A stretch of 64,000 bases of DNA from Streptomyces sp. WZ.A104 (GCF_002382885.1 NZ_NWVL01000017.1:50608-114607), one strand, 5' to 3'; positions 41,361 through 50,172 are shown, numbered from the stretch's first letter. Numbers and translations are program-made. Notes: a model not told the origin generated them from the sequence alone.

Positions 41361-42278
41361 ATGTCCCGACGTACCGTCATCGCCGCTGTGGACGGCTCGG
41401 CCGAGTCGCTCGCCGCAGCGGCGTGGGCCGCCCGAGAGGCCCGCCTGCGCGGTCTGCCCCTGCACCTCCTCCATGCCCGGCAGGACCGTTCGCCGCTCTT
41501 CAGCCCCGCCCTGGCGGGGGGCATCGGCACCGCGTCCGACGGAACCACCATGACCCGCCACGGGGCGGAGCACGTCCTTGCTGAGACGGCCGATCGGCTG
41601 GGGGAAAGGCATCCCGACCTCGACGTCAGCGTCGATCAGGTCATCGGGCGCCCCGCAGAGGTGCTGCTCTCCGCGACGGAGCAGGCGGAGGTCCTGGTGA
41701 TGGGATCGCGAGGGCTCGGTGTCCTCGGTGGCTTCCTGGCCGGATCGGTGTCCACGCCCGTCATCGCCCGTGCCGAGCGCCCGGTCGTCGTCGTGCGGCC
41801 CGGCGGACGGGTCGAGGACGGGGCCGGTGGCGGCCCGGCCTCCAGCCAGTACCTCGACGTGGTGCTCGGCCTCGACCTCTCCCGGCCGTGTGACGAGTTG
41901 ATCTCCTATGCCTTCGAAGCCGCCACCGCTCGCGCGGCCGGGCTGCGGGTCATCCACGGCTGGACCGCCCCGGCCGTCTTCGACCACGACCCCGCAGCCG
42001 CCGACCCCGGCCATCGTGTCGCCCGGGGACTGCGCGAAGCGAGCGCGCTCACGGACGTACTGCGGCCGTGGCGCGGCGCGTTCCCGCAGGTCGAGGTCAC
42101 GGAACAGTGTGTCGTCGGCAGGGCCGCTCACCACCTCGTGGACGCCTCCTCCAACGCCTCCTTGCTGGTGGTGGGGCGGCGCATACGCCGCGCACCGTTC
42201 GTCACGCACGTCGGGCCGGTCACGCACGCGGTGCTGCACCACGCCGCGGCCCCGGTGGCAGTGGTCCCCCACCTGTGA
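41361..42278 (+). CDS. universal stress protein, two UspA domains
   Basis: A 305-residue tandem USP. Domain one opens VIAAVDGSAESLAAAAWAAR and has an intact nucleotide loop GSRGLGVLGGFLAGS. Domain two (from about 155) ends in the degenerate loop GRRIRRAPFVTHVGPVTHAV with LHHAAAPVAVVPHL. GGAGGA lies 4 bases before ATG 41361. It follows the hibernation factor by 160 bp with no convincing DevR-type box between, so it may be read through from the hpf promoter. A weak hairpin (42278-42284/42299-42305) follows. Confidence 0.9.
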   Translation: MSRRTVIAAVDGSAESLAAAAWAAREARLRGLPLHLLHARQDRSPLFSPALAGGIGTASDGTTMTRHGAEHVLAETADRLGERHPDLDVSVDQVIGRPAEVLLSATEQAEVLVMGSRGLGVLGGFLAGSVSTPVIARAERPVVVVRPGGRVEDGAGGGPASSQYLDVVLGLDLSRPCDELISYAFEAATARAAGLRVIHGWTAPAVFDHDPAAADPGHRVARGLREASALTDVLRPWRGAFPQVEVTEQCVVGRAAHHLVDASSNASLLVVGRRIRRAPFVTHVGPVTHAVLHHAAAPVAVVPHL

Positions 42279-42422
42279 GCGCGCACGGTCGGCTCCACGC
42301 GCGCTGAGAGACCGCCGTCTCCGCTTCCACGACACACCGGTTCCCCGTTGCGGCCCTTCCGGAGGTAGCGCCGTCCGCCGCGGCCTGAGACCGGTTGGAG
42401 GCCCCGTCGCACAGCGCGATCA

Positions 42423-42457
42423 GGGCCACTCAGGCCCACACCAGGGACGATCGGCCC
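42423..42457. promoter_or_regulatory. DevR-type box(es) upstream of a USP gene
   Basis: GGGACGATCGGCCC (42444-42457) is a perfect match. A two-mismatch relative GGGCCACTCAGGCC begins 21 bp upstream at 42423. They lie 95-130 bp before ATG 42552. Confidence 0.6.
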
Positions 42458-42551
42458 CAGTGCCGGGTGCCGGCCCCGTGTGAGGCTCACACCATCACGT
42501 CATCGCATTCGCTGGAGTCTTCCCCCTTCAGCGGCAGCATCAGGAGGCAAC

Positions 42552-43427
42552 ATGTCCGGCATCATCACCGTAGGACTGGACGGGACCGACCACGCTGCTG
42601 CGGCGGCGGACTGGGCGGCTCAGGAGGCGGAGCGCCGGCGATCGGCCCTGCGACTGGTGCACGCCTGGGTCTGGCGCCCCACCGACGTGGCGTACGTCGG
42701 AGACCGGGCGGCCGAGGAGCGCTGGGTGCGAAACATGCTCGACGAGGCCCGGGCCCGCGTTGCCAGGGAGCACCCGTCCTTGGACGTCACGACGGAGCTG
42801 ATCGTCGACGACCCGGTGCCCACCCTCCTGGCCGAAGCCGCACGCGCCGACATGCTGGTACTGGGTTCGCGCGGCTACGGCACCCTGACCGGCTACCTGA
42901 TCGGTTCCGTCTCGATGAAGGTGCTGCGCCATGCGGCCGGGCCGGTCGTCATGGTCGGAAAGCCGCATTCCGGCACGCCCCAGCAGGCTCCGGAGGTGGT
43001 GGTCGGCGTGGAACCCGGGCAGACCGGTGACGCGGTCCTGGAGTTCGCCTTCTCAGCCGCGGCCGAACGCGGAGGGACCCTGCGTGCCGTACACGCCTGG
43101 AGCGTCCCGCCGGCCCTCGCCTGGGGTCCGGGTTCGTTGTATCTGGTCGACGAGACGAACGGTCTGGAGCAGATCAACAGGGAGGTCCTGGCCGAGGCCC
43201 TCAAGCCATGGCGGGACAAGTATCCGCAGGTCGAGGTCGTCGAGCAGTTCGAGACCGGCTCTGCCTCCGAGGTCCTGCTGTCCAACAGCGCCGATGCCGG
43301 CCTCGTGGTCGTCGGGCGGCGCAGCCACGAGGCGGGCCTGCGACGTCTCGGCCCGGTCACCCACGCCGTTCTGCACCACGCCACAGCCCCCGTGGCGGTC
43401 GTGCCTCACGACTGTCCCCCCAAATAG
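42552..43427 (+). CDS. universal stress protein, two UspA domains
   Basis: A 291-residue tandem USP. Domain one: IITVGLDGTDHAAAAADWAA and intact loop GSRGYGTLTGYLIGS. Domain two starts about residue 148 (PEVVVGVEPGQTGDAVLEFA) and has a degenerate loop (GRRSHEAGLRRLGPVTHAVL). AGGAGG lies 5 bases before ATG 42552. It is a stand-alone transcription unit with its own box. Downstream, a 12-base direct repeat (AAATAGGACCGC) is present at about 43424-43449. Confidence 0.9.
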   Translation: MSGIITVGLDGTDHAAAAADWAAQEAERRRSALRLVHAWVWRPTDVAYVGDRAAEERWVRNMLDEARARVAREHPSLDVTTELIVDDPVPTLLAEAARADMLVLGSRGYGTLTGYLIGSVSMKVLRHAAGPVVMVGKPHSGTPQQAPEVVVGVEPGQTGDAVLEFAFSAAAERGGTLRAVHAWSVPPALAWGPGSLYLVDETNGLEQINREVLAEALKPWRDKYPQVEVVEQFETGSASEVLLSNSADAGLVVVGRRSHEAGLRRLGPVTHAVLHHATAPVAVVPHDCPPK

Positions 43428-43673
43428 GACCGCAAATAGGACCGCGCCCGTATCTCCTCACCGCGCGGACGAAGGCGCGTCCGATGCCTTCTCTCCCGCG
43501 CCGGCCGGAGCGGCCTGGGCGGACCGCTGGCTGCCCCGGACCCGAGCGGTACCCGTCCGGTGCCGCTCGGCCCGGCGCGGTTGCGGCCGTCCGCTTCCGT
43601 CCCCCTCCGAAGCAACGGATGACTGCGGCTGAGCAACCCGGCCCCTCGGACCGCCGCACACCCGCGCCGATGG

Positions 43674-43707
43674 GGCCGGTCGGCCCCTGCGGGGGACCAG
43701 CGGCCCC
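43674..43707. promoter_or_regulatory. tandem perfect DevR-type boxes before the USP-ADH-USP operon
   Basis: GGGCCGGTCGGCCC (43674-43687) and GGGACCAGCGGCCC (43694-43707) both match GGGNC-N4-GNCCC exactly and start 20 bp apart, 65 bp before ATG 43772. This is the clearest example of the tandem arrangement. Confidence 0.65.
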
Positions 43708-43771
43708 TGCCCCGATGTCCGGCCGAACAGCGACGCTGGAACCAGAACATCCCAGACCGGAGGAGAGCATC

Positions 43772-44671
43772 ATGGCCCGCACGATCACCGTAGGACTCGA
43801 CGGATCGGCCGAGAGCGGAGCCGCTGCGGAATGGGCGGCGCGCGAGGCGAAGCTGCGTGACCTGCCGGTACGGCTGATGCACGTGTGGATGCCGGTGCCG
43901 GAACCGATGGCCCAGGCCCCGCTCCTGGGAGCAGAGACCCACCAGCACTGGACCGAGCGGGTTCCGCGCGAGGCCGCCGAAGGGCTCAGGCTGCGCCACC
44001 CGGGGGTCGAGGTGGGTACCGAGCAGCGTAGCGGGACGCCGGCCGAGGTTCTCGTGGAAGCCGCCCGCGACGCTGAGCTGCTGGTCCTGGGGTCCCGGGC
44101 GCTGAGCGGGCTCGGCGGATTCCTCGTGGGCTCCGTCGGACAGGCCGTGATCGCCCGGACCCAGGTGCCCGTGGTCCTGGTGCGCGCCGGGGAACAGGCC
44201 GCCGACGAGCACGTCATGGACCCCGCCGGCATTCCGTCCGCCGCCACCGCTTTCCGCCCCGTCGTCCTCGGGCTCGACAGCCCCGACGACGCCGTCATCG
44301 CCTTCGCCTTCGAGGAGGCGAAGCGTCGCGGGGCCGCCTTGTACGCGGTCCGGGCCTGGGACTCGTGGCCCTACGCCGTGTACACCGTCGGGCCGGGTTT
44401 CGAACACCACGAGGAGTTCTCCCGCCAGAGGGCCGACGCACTCGCCGAGACCCTGCGTCCGTGGCGGCAGAAGTACCCGGACGTCGAGGTCGTCGAGGTG
44501 TCCCGCCCGGGCAGCGCCGCCGCGCTCCTGATCGACGCCTCCCGTGACGCCTCCCTCGTCGTCGTAGGCCGCCGCATACGCCGTAACCCCTTCGGCACCC
44601 ACATCGGTGCCGTCACCCACGCGGTGCTCCACCACTCCACCGCGCCCGTCGCCGTCGTCGCACACGACTGA
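43772..44671 (+). CDS. universal stress protein, two UspA domains
   Basis: A 299-residue tandem USP, closely related to the one at 38853: same opening (ITVGLDGSAESGAAAEWAAR), same HQHWTERVPREAAEGLRLRH block and same altered loop GSRALSGLGGFLVGS in domain one; domain two ends GRRIRRNPFGTHIGAVTHAV. GGAGGAGAG precedes ATG 43772. It is first in a three-gene operon: 32 bases to the zinc alcohol dehydrogenase, then another USP. Confidence 0.9.
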   Translation: MARTITVGLDGSAESGAAAEWAAREAKLRDLPVRLMHVWMPVPEPMAQAPLLGAETHQHWTERVPREAAEGLRLRHPGVEVGTEQRSGTPAEVLVEAARDAELLVLGSRALSGLGGFLVGSVGQAVIARTQVPVVLVRAGEQAADEHVMDPAGIPSAATAFRPVVLGLDSPDDAVIAFAFEEAKRRGAALYAVRAWDSWPYAVYTVGPGFEHHEEFSRQRADALAETLRPWRQKYPDVEVVEVSRPGSAAALLIDASRDASLVVVGRRIRRNPFGTHIGAVTHAVLHHSTAPVAVVAHD

Positions 44672-44703
44672 CGAACATCCGTACACAAGAGAACGAGGAC
44701 ATC

Positions 44704-45726
44704 ATGAAGGCAGCGGTCGTACGGGAATTCGGTCAGCCCCTCGTCATCGAGGAGCGCCCCGACCCCGAGCCCGGTCCCGGACAGGTCCGCGTCCGCGTCG
44801 AAGCGTCCGGGCTGTGCCACACCGACATTCACGCCGCGCACGGTGACTGGCCCGTCAAACCCACCCCGCCGTTCGTGCCCGGCCACGAAGGTGTCGGCCT
44901 CGTCGAGAAGCTCGGCGAGGGAGTCGCTCATCTCTCCGTCGGCCAACGGGTCGCCGTGCCGTGGCTCGGCCGCGCGTGCGGGCGCTGCGAGCACTGCCTG
45001 TCGGGCTGGGAGACGCTGTGCGAGAGCCAGGTCAACACCGGTTACGGCTGCGACGGCGGATACGCCGAGAAGATGCTGGCCTGGGCCGACTTCGCCCAGC
45101 TGGTGCCCGAGGGCGTCAGCGCCATCGACGCCGCCCCGCTGACCTGCGCGGGCGTCACCACCTACAAGGCCCTGAAGGTCGCAGGCGTCCGGCCCGCACA
45201 GCTCGTCGCCATCTCCGGCGTGGGCGGTCTCGGCCATCTGGCGGTTCAGTACGCGAAGATCGCCGGCGCCACCGTCGCCGCCATCGACGTCACCGACGAG
45301 AAGCTCGAACTCGCCCGGGAACTGGGCGCCGACATCCTCATCGACGCCCGTACCCAGGACGTCGGGGCGGAGCTGAAGCGGCACGGCGGCGCCCACGCAG
45401 CCCTCGCCCTCGCGGTCAGCCCGGCCGCGTTCGAAGCCGTGAACTCGGGTCTGCGGCGCGGTGGGAAGCTCGTCATGGTGGCCCTGCCCGCGCACGGCAC
45501 CATCCAGGTGCCCATCTTCGACACCGTGCTCAACGGCACCTCGGTGATCGGCTCCATCGTCGGAACCCGCCAGGACCTCGCGGAGGTATTCCAGCTCCAC
45601 GCGGACGGCCGGACGAAGGTCATCCAGGAGACCCGACCGCTCACCGCCGTCAACGAATCGATCGACGAGGTGCTGCACGGCAAGGTCAAGGCCCGCATCG
45701 TCTTCGACCTCGGCGCGGGAGGCTGA
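44704..45726 (+). CDS. adhP: zinc-dependent alcohol dehydrogenase (AdhP type)
   Basis: A 340-residue MDR-superfamily dehydrogenase interconverting alcohols and aldehydes with NAD(H). Catalytic zinc ligands are seen in GLCHTDIHAAHGDWP and GHEGVG; the structural zinc lobe is CGRCEHCLSGWETLCESQ (four cysteines). The NAD site is SGVGGLGHLAVQYAK. It matches ethanol-active AdhP/AdhA enzymes and the ADHs found among USP genes in S. coelicolor dormancy loci. Sandwiched between two USP genes with gaps of 32 and 5 bases, it is clearly operonic. It may finish or reverse the ethanol step of AdhE. Confidence 0.92.
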   Translation: MKAAVVREFGQPLVIEERPDPEPGPGQVRVRVEASGLCHTDIHAAHGDWPVKPTPPFVPGHEGVGLVEKLGEGVAHLSVGQRVAVPWLGRACGRCEHCLSGWETLCESQVNTGYGCDGGYAEKMLAWADFAQLVPEGVSAIDAAPLTCAGVTTYKALKVAGVRPAQLVAISGVGGLGHLAVQYAKIAGATVAAIDVTDEKLELARELGADILIDARTQDVGAELKRHGGAHAALALAVSPAAFEAVNSGLRRGGKLVMVALPAHGTIQVPIFDTVLNGTSVIGSIVGTRQDLAEVFQLHADGRTKVIQETRPLTAVNESIDEVLHGKVKARIVFDLGAGG

Positions 45727-45731
45727 GAGCG

Positions 45732-46595
45732 ATGAACCTGCCTCTGATCGTCGGCGTCGACGGCTCCGAGCCCAGCCTGCGGGCCGTCGACTGGGCGGCC
45801 GACGAGGCCGCCCTGCGCCGGGTGCCCCTGCGGATCGTGTACGCCTCCTTGTGGGAGCGCTACGAAGGGCCCGCACTCGCGCCGGAGGTGGGCAGCACGT
45901 CCGGGCGTGTCGCCGCGGAGGACATCCTCGCGGCCGCGGCCGAGCGGGCGCTGCGCCATCATGCCGAGCTGCCCGTGACGACCGCCAACGTGCTGGAGGA
46001 GCCTGAGCACGCCCTCGTGCGCGAAAGCCGCGACGCGTCCGCCGTGGTCGTGGGCACCCGTGGACGCAGCGGTCTCGCCGATCTGCTCCTGGGCTCCGTC
46101 AGCCTGACCGTGGCCGCACAAGCGCACTGCCCGGTGATCGTGATCCGCGGCAACCACAGCAACCGCGCTGTCGGCGGGGGCCGGGACCACATCGTCCTCG
46201 GAGCGGCCGATGCGCCGACAGCGGCCGTGGACTTCGCCTACGCCGAGGCGAAGCGGCGCGGTGTCGCGTTGGAGGCGGTACGGGCGTGGCGGTGCCCCAT
46301 GCACGAGACGGTCGACCACCCTCTGCTCACGGGTGGTCCCGAGCGCCTGCACGAGGAAGGGGCGGCCAAGGAGCTGGAGGAAGCTCTCGCCGACGCTCCC
46401 GCTGAGGTTCGGTTGCGGCGGCGCACAGCGGAGGGCCCCGCCCACAGGGTCCTCCTGGCCGCCTCGCGAGACGCCGGCCTCCTCGTCGTCGGCCGACGAC
46501 GAGGAGGAGGCCTGGGGCCCCGTCTGGGACGGGTCGCCCACACGGTCCTGCACCACTCCGGCTGCCCTGTCGTGGTCGTGCCGGAATCGGAGTGA
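45732..46595 (+). CDS. universal stress protein, two UspA domains
   Basis: A 287-residue tandem USP. Domain one: LIVGVDGSEPSLRAVDWAAD and an intact loop GTRGRSGLADLLLGS. Domain two begins about residue 150 and its loop GRRRGGGLGPRLGRVAHTVL lacks the glycine pattern. ATG 45732 is five bases after the ADH stop, so it is the third gene of the USP-ADH-USP operon. Confidence 0.88.
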   Translation: MNLPLIVGVDGSEPSLRAVDWAADEAALRRVPLRIVYASLWERYEGPALAPEVGSTSGRVAAEDILAAAAERALRHHAELPVTTANVLEEPEHALVRESRDASAVVVGTRGRSGLADLLLGSVSLTVAAQAHCPVIVIRGNHSNRAVGGGRDHIVLGAADAPTAAVDFAYAEAKRRGVALEAVRAWRCPMHETVDHPLLTGGPERLHEEGAAKELEEALADAPAEVRLRRRTAEGPAHRVLLAASRDAGLLVVGRRRGGGLGPRLGRVAHTVLHHSGCPVVVVPESE

Positions 46596-46767
46596 GGGGG
46601 AGGTTCCGAGGCGGGACGGCGGGGAGAGTGCATCGGCTTCTGCCAGGCGGTGGCGTGCCCCCGTTCACCCGCGACACACGGGTGCAGCGACGACCGGAGC
46701 GCCCGCGGTGACGGGACAGCTGGACTGCCGGGCTGTGAGGGAGTCGCTGGACGGTGCCCCGGGGCGC

Positions 46768-47470
46768 TCAAGGACCGCGGTCGGTCCGGTCAGCGGCCGA
46801 CGTTGCGGGCTCTGCGGTCAGCACGAGGTCGGAACGGTAGGTGCGGCGGTCGCTGTCCCGGTCGGCGCAGGTGATCAACGTCAGTGTGGGGGTCATGGCA
46901 GGGCCGTAGGCGCGGTGGGAGGGGAAGTCGTCCTTGGCCCACACCTTCATCGCGGTGACGTCGAAGTGAGCGGTGGTCCCGTCCCGACGGAGAATCATCA
47001 TCAGGGACCCCTTGCGCAGGGCGCCCAGGCCGTAGAAGGCGGCGGGGCCGGAGCATGAGTCCAGGTGGCCCACGACGACGGCGTCTTCGTTCCGCAGACT
47101 CTTGGCGGTTTCGTCGTTGACCGTGATGGTGCGGTGGCAGGTGTACGAGGCGCCCTTGGGGAAGCGGTCGGCCGTGCGGACCGAGTGGTCGGCCCTGGTG
47201 TCGCCGGTGGCGTGAGCGAGGCGCCGATCTTGCCGTAGAGGGGCAGGCTGTCGGTCGTGTTGAGGCTGAGCTGTCCGTTGTGCTGCCGGGCCGCGCAGGC
47301 CGACGGGCGCTGGCCCTTGGCCCCGATGTGGAAGTGCTGGGCGTGCGGGGCGTCTGCGCCATCCCGGACGCGCATTCGGGGGGGCCGGTGGAAGTGCCGC
47401 TGAGCCCTTGCCGGCGGGGCGCCGTGCATGTCCGGGCGGTGCACGGTCCTTGCTGAAGGCGGGGGGCGGC
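46768..47470 (-). pseudogene. class F sortase-like gene, frameshifted
   Basis: The C-terminal 100 codons look like an intact sortase core: VVVGHLDSCSGPAAFYGLGA (catalytic histidine), AMKVWAKDDFPSHRAYGPAM and LTLITCADRDSDRRTYRSDL (catalytic cysteine and arginine). The part before SVRTADRFPKGASYTCHRT is in another frame (HFHIGAKGQRPSACAARQHN, then TTDSLPLYGKIGASL), with a shift near 47220. No membrane anchor is visible. Class F sortases transpeptidate or trim surface proteins in actinobacteria. Probably a pseudogene unless the frame change is a sequencing error. The 172 bases between the USP and this gene show nothing else. Confidence 0.62.
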
Positions 47471-47601
47471 TCTTGTTCGGTACGGGCGGAACGTCCGCGC
47501 GCAGGTGGAGCCTGGGGAGTGTCGGCAGTCATGCCGTGAGCGACGACGCCTTGTAGGGGCGTGGTTGTTCAGCAGGAGATGCTCCATCGACCAGGACCGA
47601 G

Positions 47602-47629
47602 GTGGTCCGCCGGTCGACCGGCGGACCAC
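47602..47629. terminator. 28-bp perfect palindrome, probable terminator of the cNMP-binding gene
   Basis: A perfect 28-bp palindrome (arms GTGGTCCGCCGGTC / GACCGGCGGACCAC) lies 56 bases after the end of the minus-strand cyclic-nucleotide-binding gene. It can fold into a long GC hairpin on either strand. A symmetric protein-binding site is the alternative. Confidence 0.6.
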
Positions 47630-47684
47630 TCACTGCTCGCCTTGTGCGCGGCACGGGACGTCCGGCGGCGTGCGAAGGGCGTGC

Positions 47685-48140
47685 TCACGCTCCGGCTTCG
47701 TCGCCGCGATGAGCGTTCGGGTTGAGCAGCCGCTCTCGTGTCGCCCGGAGTCGGCATGCGACCACCGAGCCGACCCAGACAGCGATCGAGCGCCCGAACT
47801 CCGCGTCCGCGGCACACATGGCCCGTACGGTCGCCGCGTCGAACTCCCAGGCGCGCACCTGGCTCAAAGCCTGGGCGCCCAACTGCCACCGGTAGGGCGG
47901 AAAGTGCCAGGACCATCCGAGAAGCTCCTCATGGCCCAGAGAATCGATGGTCGGGGCCGACTGCCCGAGGGCTTGTGAGTCGAGGGCGACCGTGCCGCTC
48001 CGGATCACCCAGAACCGGTCTGCGGGCTCGCCCTCCACAAGCAGACGGGCGCCCGGCTCGAAAACGGCTTCCCGGGCCGTGCGCATCAGCCGGTTCCGAT
48101 GTGCGGTCGGCAGGGCCGCGGTCATCATGGTGGTGATCAT
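47685..48140 (-). CDS. stand-alone cyclic-nucleotide-binding domain protein (Crp/Fnr-like, no HTH)
   Basis: A 151-residue protein with one cNMP-binding domain: FEPGARLLVEGEPADRFWVI, then RSGTVALDSQALGQSAPTID and LLGWSWHFPPYRWQLGAQAL. The phosphate-binding cassette is not canonical, so ligand binding is uncertain. It has no C-terminal helix-turn-helix, unlike Crp. Similar single-domain proteins occur beside USP and ADH genes in Streptomyces dormancy loci. ATG 48140 was preferred because the AAGGGAA upstream is well spaced and the longer in-frame extension is lysine/arginine-rich and unlike the family. Confidence 0.78.
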   Translation of the reverse strand: MITTMMTAALPTAHRNRLMRTAREAVFEPGARLLVEGEPADRFWVIRSGTVALDSQALGQSAPTIDSLGHEELLGWSWHFPPYRWQLGAQALSQVRAWEFDAATVRAMCAADAEFGRSIAVWVGSVVACRLRATRERLLNPNAHRGDEAGA

Positions 48141-48506
48141 CGTGCCGGTTCCCTTCTTCCTCCGACGGCTGTCCGGCCTTGGCATGCTGCCGGTCGGAAT
48201 CGCATGCGCCTATATCGCATGCGCCTATGTCGAGGACTCTTGACTCAGACTGCCCCCAGCAGGGGGTATGAGCGATGTGCCGATCGGCCCCGTTGGGGAG
48301 CCGTCCGGCCTCACTGGACTGCCCGGTTGTACCGCTGCGCCCCCAGGAGGAGCGCCGGACGAGGGAGAAGCGCGGGATTCAGCTTTGCGGTGGCCCGCTC
48401 CGCAGGGCCGTGCGCCCGGTCCTGGGCCGCGTGCTGTCGCAGGCTCATACGGTGGTACTTCCAGGCTGGACGCCAACCTCATGGGGGCGTGGTGCCGTCT
48501 GGCGGA
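48141..48506. promoter_or_regulatory. promoter region of the cNMP-binding gene with DevR-type boxes
   Basis: GTGCCGATCGGCCC (48277-48290, one mismatch) and GAGCCGTCCGGCCT (48298-48311, two mismatches) start 21 bp apart, about 137-170 bases before ATG 48140. No gene is recognised in this stretch. Confidence 0.45.
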
Positions 48507-49682
48507 TCAGGACACCGGTGTGCTGCGGCGTGGTGAGCGCCTCGCATCGGAGGGGCGCGGTCCCGTGAAGCGGGTGATGACGGGGCCGGCCACGGCGAGC
48601 AGGAGGACATAGGCGGCCACCAGGGCGCCGAGCCGGTCATGCCCGGTGCCCATGAGGCCGATGATGACGATGGAGAACTCACCCCGGGCGATGAGCGCGG
48701 TTCCTGCCCGCAACCGTCCTCGGCGTCCCACTCCTTCGCGGCGTGCCGCATACCAACCGGACGCCACCTTGGTCGCGGCGGTGACCACGGCCAGGAGCAG
48801 GGCGACCGGAAGTACCGGCAGCAGCGAGTCCGGTGGAATGGACAGGCCGATGGCGAGAAAGAACACGGCGGCGAACAGGTCTCGCAGCGGACTCAGTACC
48901 TTCCGCGCCCGGTCGGCCGCTTCACCCGTGAGGGAGAGCCCGACCAGGAAGGCGCCGACCGCCGCCGAGACGTGGACGGCCTCCGCGAGGGCCGCGACCA
49001 CCAGTGTCACGCCCAGGACGCGCAGCAGCAGCTGCTCCGCGTCGGGGTGCGACAGCAGTCGTCCAAGGTGATGCCCCCACCAGTAGGACAGGGTGAGCGC
49101 GGCCGCCACCGCGCCCAGGGCCAGCAGCACCCCGAGCAGGGCCTGCTGCCATGTGCCTCCGGCGGCCACGACGGCGAGCAGCGGAAGGTACGCGGCCATC
49201 GCGAAATCCTCCAGCACCAGCACGGACAGTACTGCCGGGGTCTCGCGGTTGCTCATCCTCCGCAGGTCGCCCAGGAGCCGGGCGATGATGCCCGAGGAGG
49301 AGATGTAGGTCACGCCGGCGAGCGCGAGGACGCCTCCTGCGTCCAGCCCGAACAACCATCCCGCCACCGCGCCGGGGGTCGCGTTCAGTACGAGGTCGAC
49401 CCATGCCGAGGGCAGGTGGCGACGCAGGCTGACCGTGAACTCCGGCACGGTGAAATCGAGACCGAGCACCAGCAGTAGAAGAACGACGCCGATGCCCGCG
49501 CCGGTCTCCACGAAGGAGCCGGCTGCCGGGACGGGGGCGATTCCTCCCTCGCCCAGCGCCAGGCCCGCCAGGAGATACAGCGGGACCGGGGACAGCGCGA
49601 AGCGTCGCGCCAGCGTGCCGAGCAGACTCAGGAAGGTGAGGATGATGCCCAGCTCCAGCAGCAGGGCGACCGAGATATGCAC
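48507..49682 (-). CDS. khtU: K+/H+ antiporter membrane subunit (CPA2 family, KhtU-like)
   Basis: A 391-residue membrane protein with about twelve hydrophobic helices of the monovalent cation:proton antiporter-2 family. Blocks: LLVLGLDFTVPEFTVSLRRH, LAGVTYISSSGIIARLLGDL, VLVLEDFAMAAYLPLLAVVA (conserved acidic residues of the ion path) and GAFLVGLSLTGEAADRARKV. It probably exports K+ in exchange for H+. GTG 49682 follows the TrkA-C protein by 4 bases, so the two form one operon like khtT-khtU of Bacillus. Confidence 0.86.
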   Translation of the reverse strand: MHISVALLLELGIILTFLSLLGTLARRFALSPVPLYLLAGLALGEGGIAPVPAAGSFVETGAGIGVVLLLLVLGLDFTVPEFTVSLRRHLPSAWVDLVLNATPGAVAGWLFGLDAGGVLALAGVTYISSSGIIARLLGDLRRMSNRETPAVLSVLVLEDFAMAAYLPLLAVVAAGGTWQQALLGVLLALGAVAAALTLSYWWGHHLGRLLSHPDAEQLLLRVLGVTLVVAALAEAVHVSAAVGAFLVGLSLTGEAADRARKVLSPLRDLFAAVFFLAIGLSIPPDSLLPVLPVALLLAVVTAATKVASGWYAARREGVGRRGRLRAGTALIARGEFSIVIIGLMGTGHDRLGALVAAYVLLLAVAGPVITRFTGPRPSDARRSPRRSTPVS

Positions 49683-49686
49683 CCGC

Positions 49687-50172
49687 TCAGCCCCGGACGA
49701 GCTGTTCCACTGCGGCGATTCCCTCGCGGGTCCCGATCACCACCAGTACGTCCCCCGCACTGAGGACCTTCTCCGGCCCGGGGGACGGGATGACCTCCTC
49801 ACCGCGGACGATCGCCACGATCGACGCTCCCGTCCGCGTCCGTGCCCTGGATTCTCCCAGTGGGCGGCCGACGAACGGGGTGCCTGCGAGCACCTCGACC
49901 TGCCCGGCGCTGAGCCCGGGCACCTCTTTGGTCAGATCCGCGAACCGCTCGGCGATGCGCGGCGCGCCCAGGATCTCGGCGAGGACGTCGGCCTCCTCGC
50001 CGGTGAGCCGGAACACGGCCCGTGCCTGATCCGGGTCCCCCTCTCCGTAGACCGCCAGCTCGAAGTCGCCCGAGCGCCGTGCGACCACACCGACCTTGTC
50101 GCCCTCCAGATTGACGAACTCGTAGAGGAGTCCCACACCTGGCAGTAGCACTTCGTTGACGTCCACGTGCAC
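49687..50172 (-). CDS. khtT: TrkA-C domain regulator of the K+/H+ antiporter (KhtT-like)
   Basis: A 161-residue cytosolic protein. The N-terminal half (VLLPGVGLLYEFVNLEGDKV) is KhtT-like. The C-terminal TrkA-C/RCK_C domain (about 88-158) includes FVGRPLGESRARTRTGASIV, then AIVRGEEVIPSPGPEKVLSA and GDVLVVIGTREGIAAVEQL. In Bacillus, KhtT binds c-di-AMP or nucleotides and gates KhtU. GTG 50172 is the assumed start; GTG 50166 is an alternative. It precedes khtU by 4 bases. Confidence 0.87.
   Translation of the reverse strand: MHVDVNEVLLPGVGLLYEFVNLEGDKVGVVARRSGDFELAVYGEGDPDQARAVFRLTGEEADVLAEILGAPRIAERFADLTKEVPGLSAGQVEVLAGTPFVGRPLGESRARTRTGASIVAIVRGEEVIPSPGPEKVLSAGDVLVVIGTREGIAAVEQLVRG

Noticed and set aside
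43424..43449. 12-base direct repeat after a USP gene as a mobile-element target duplication
   Set aside because: The copies are adjacent with no element between; more likely a simple slippage duplication.
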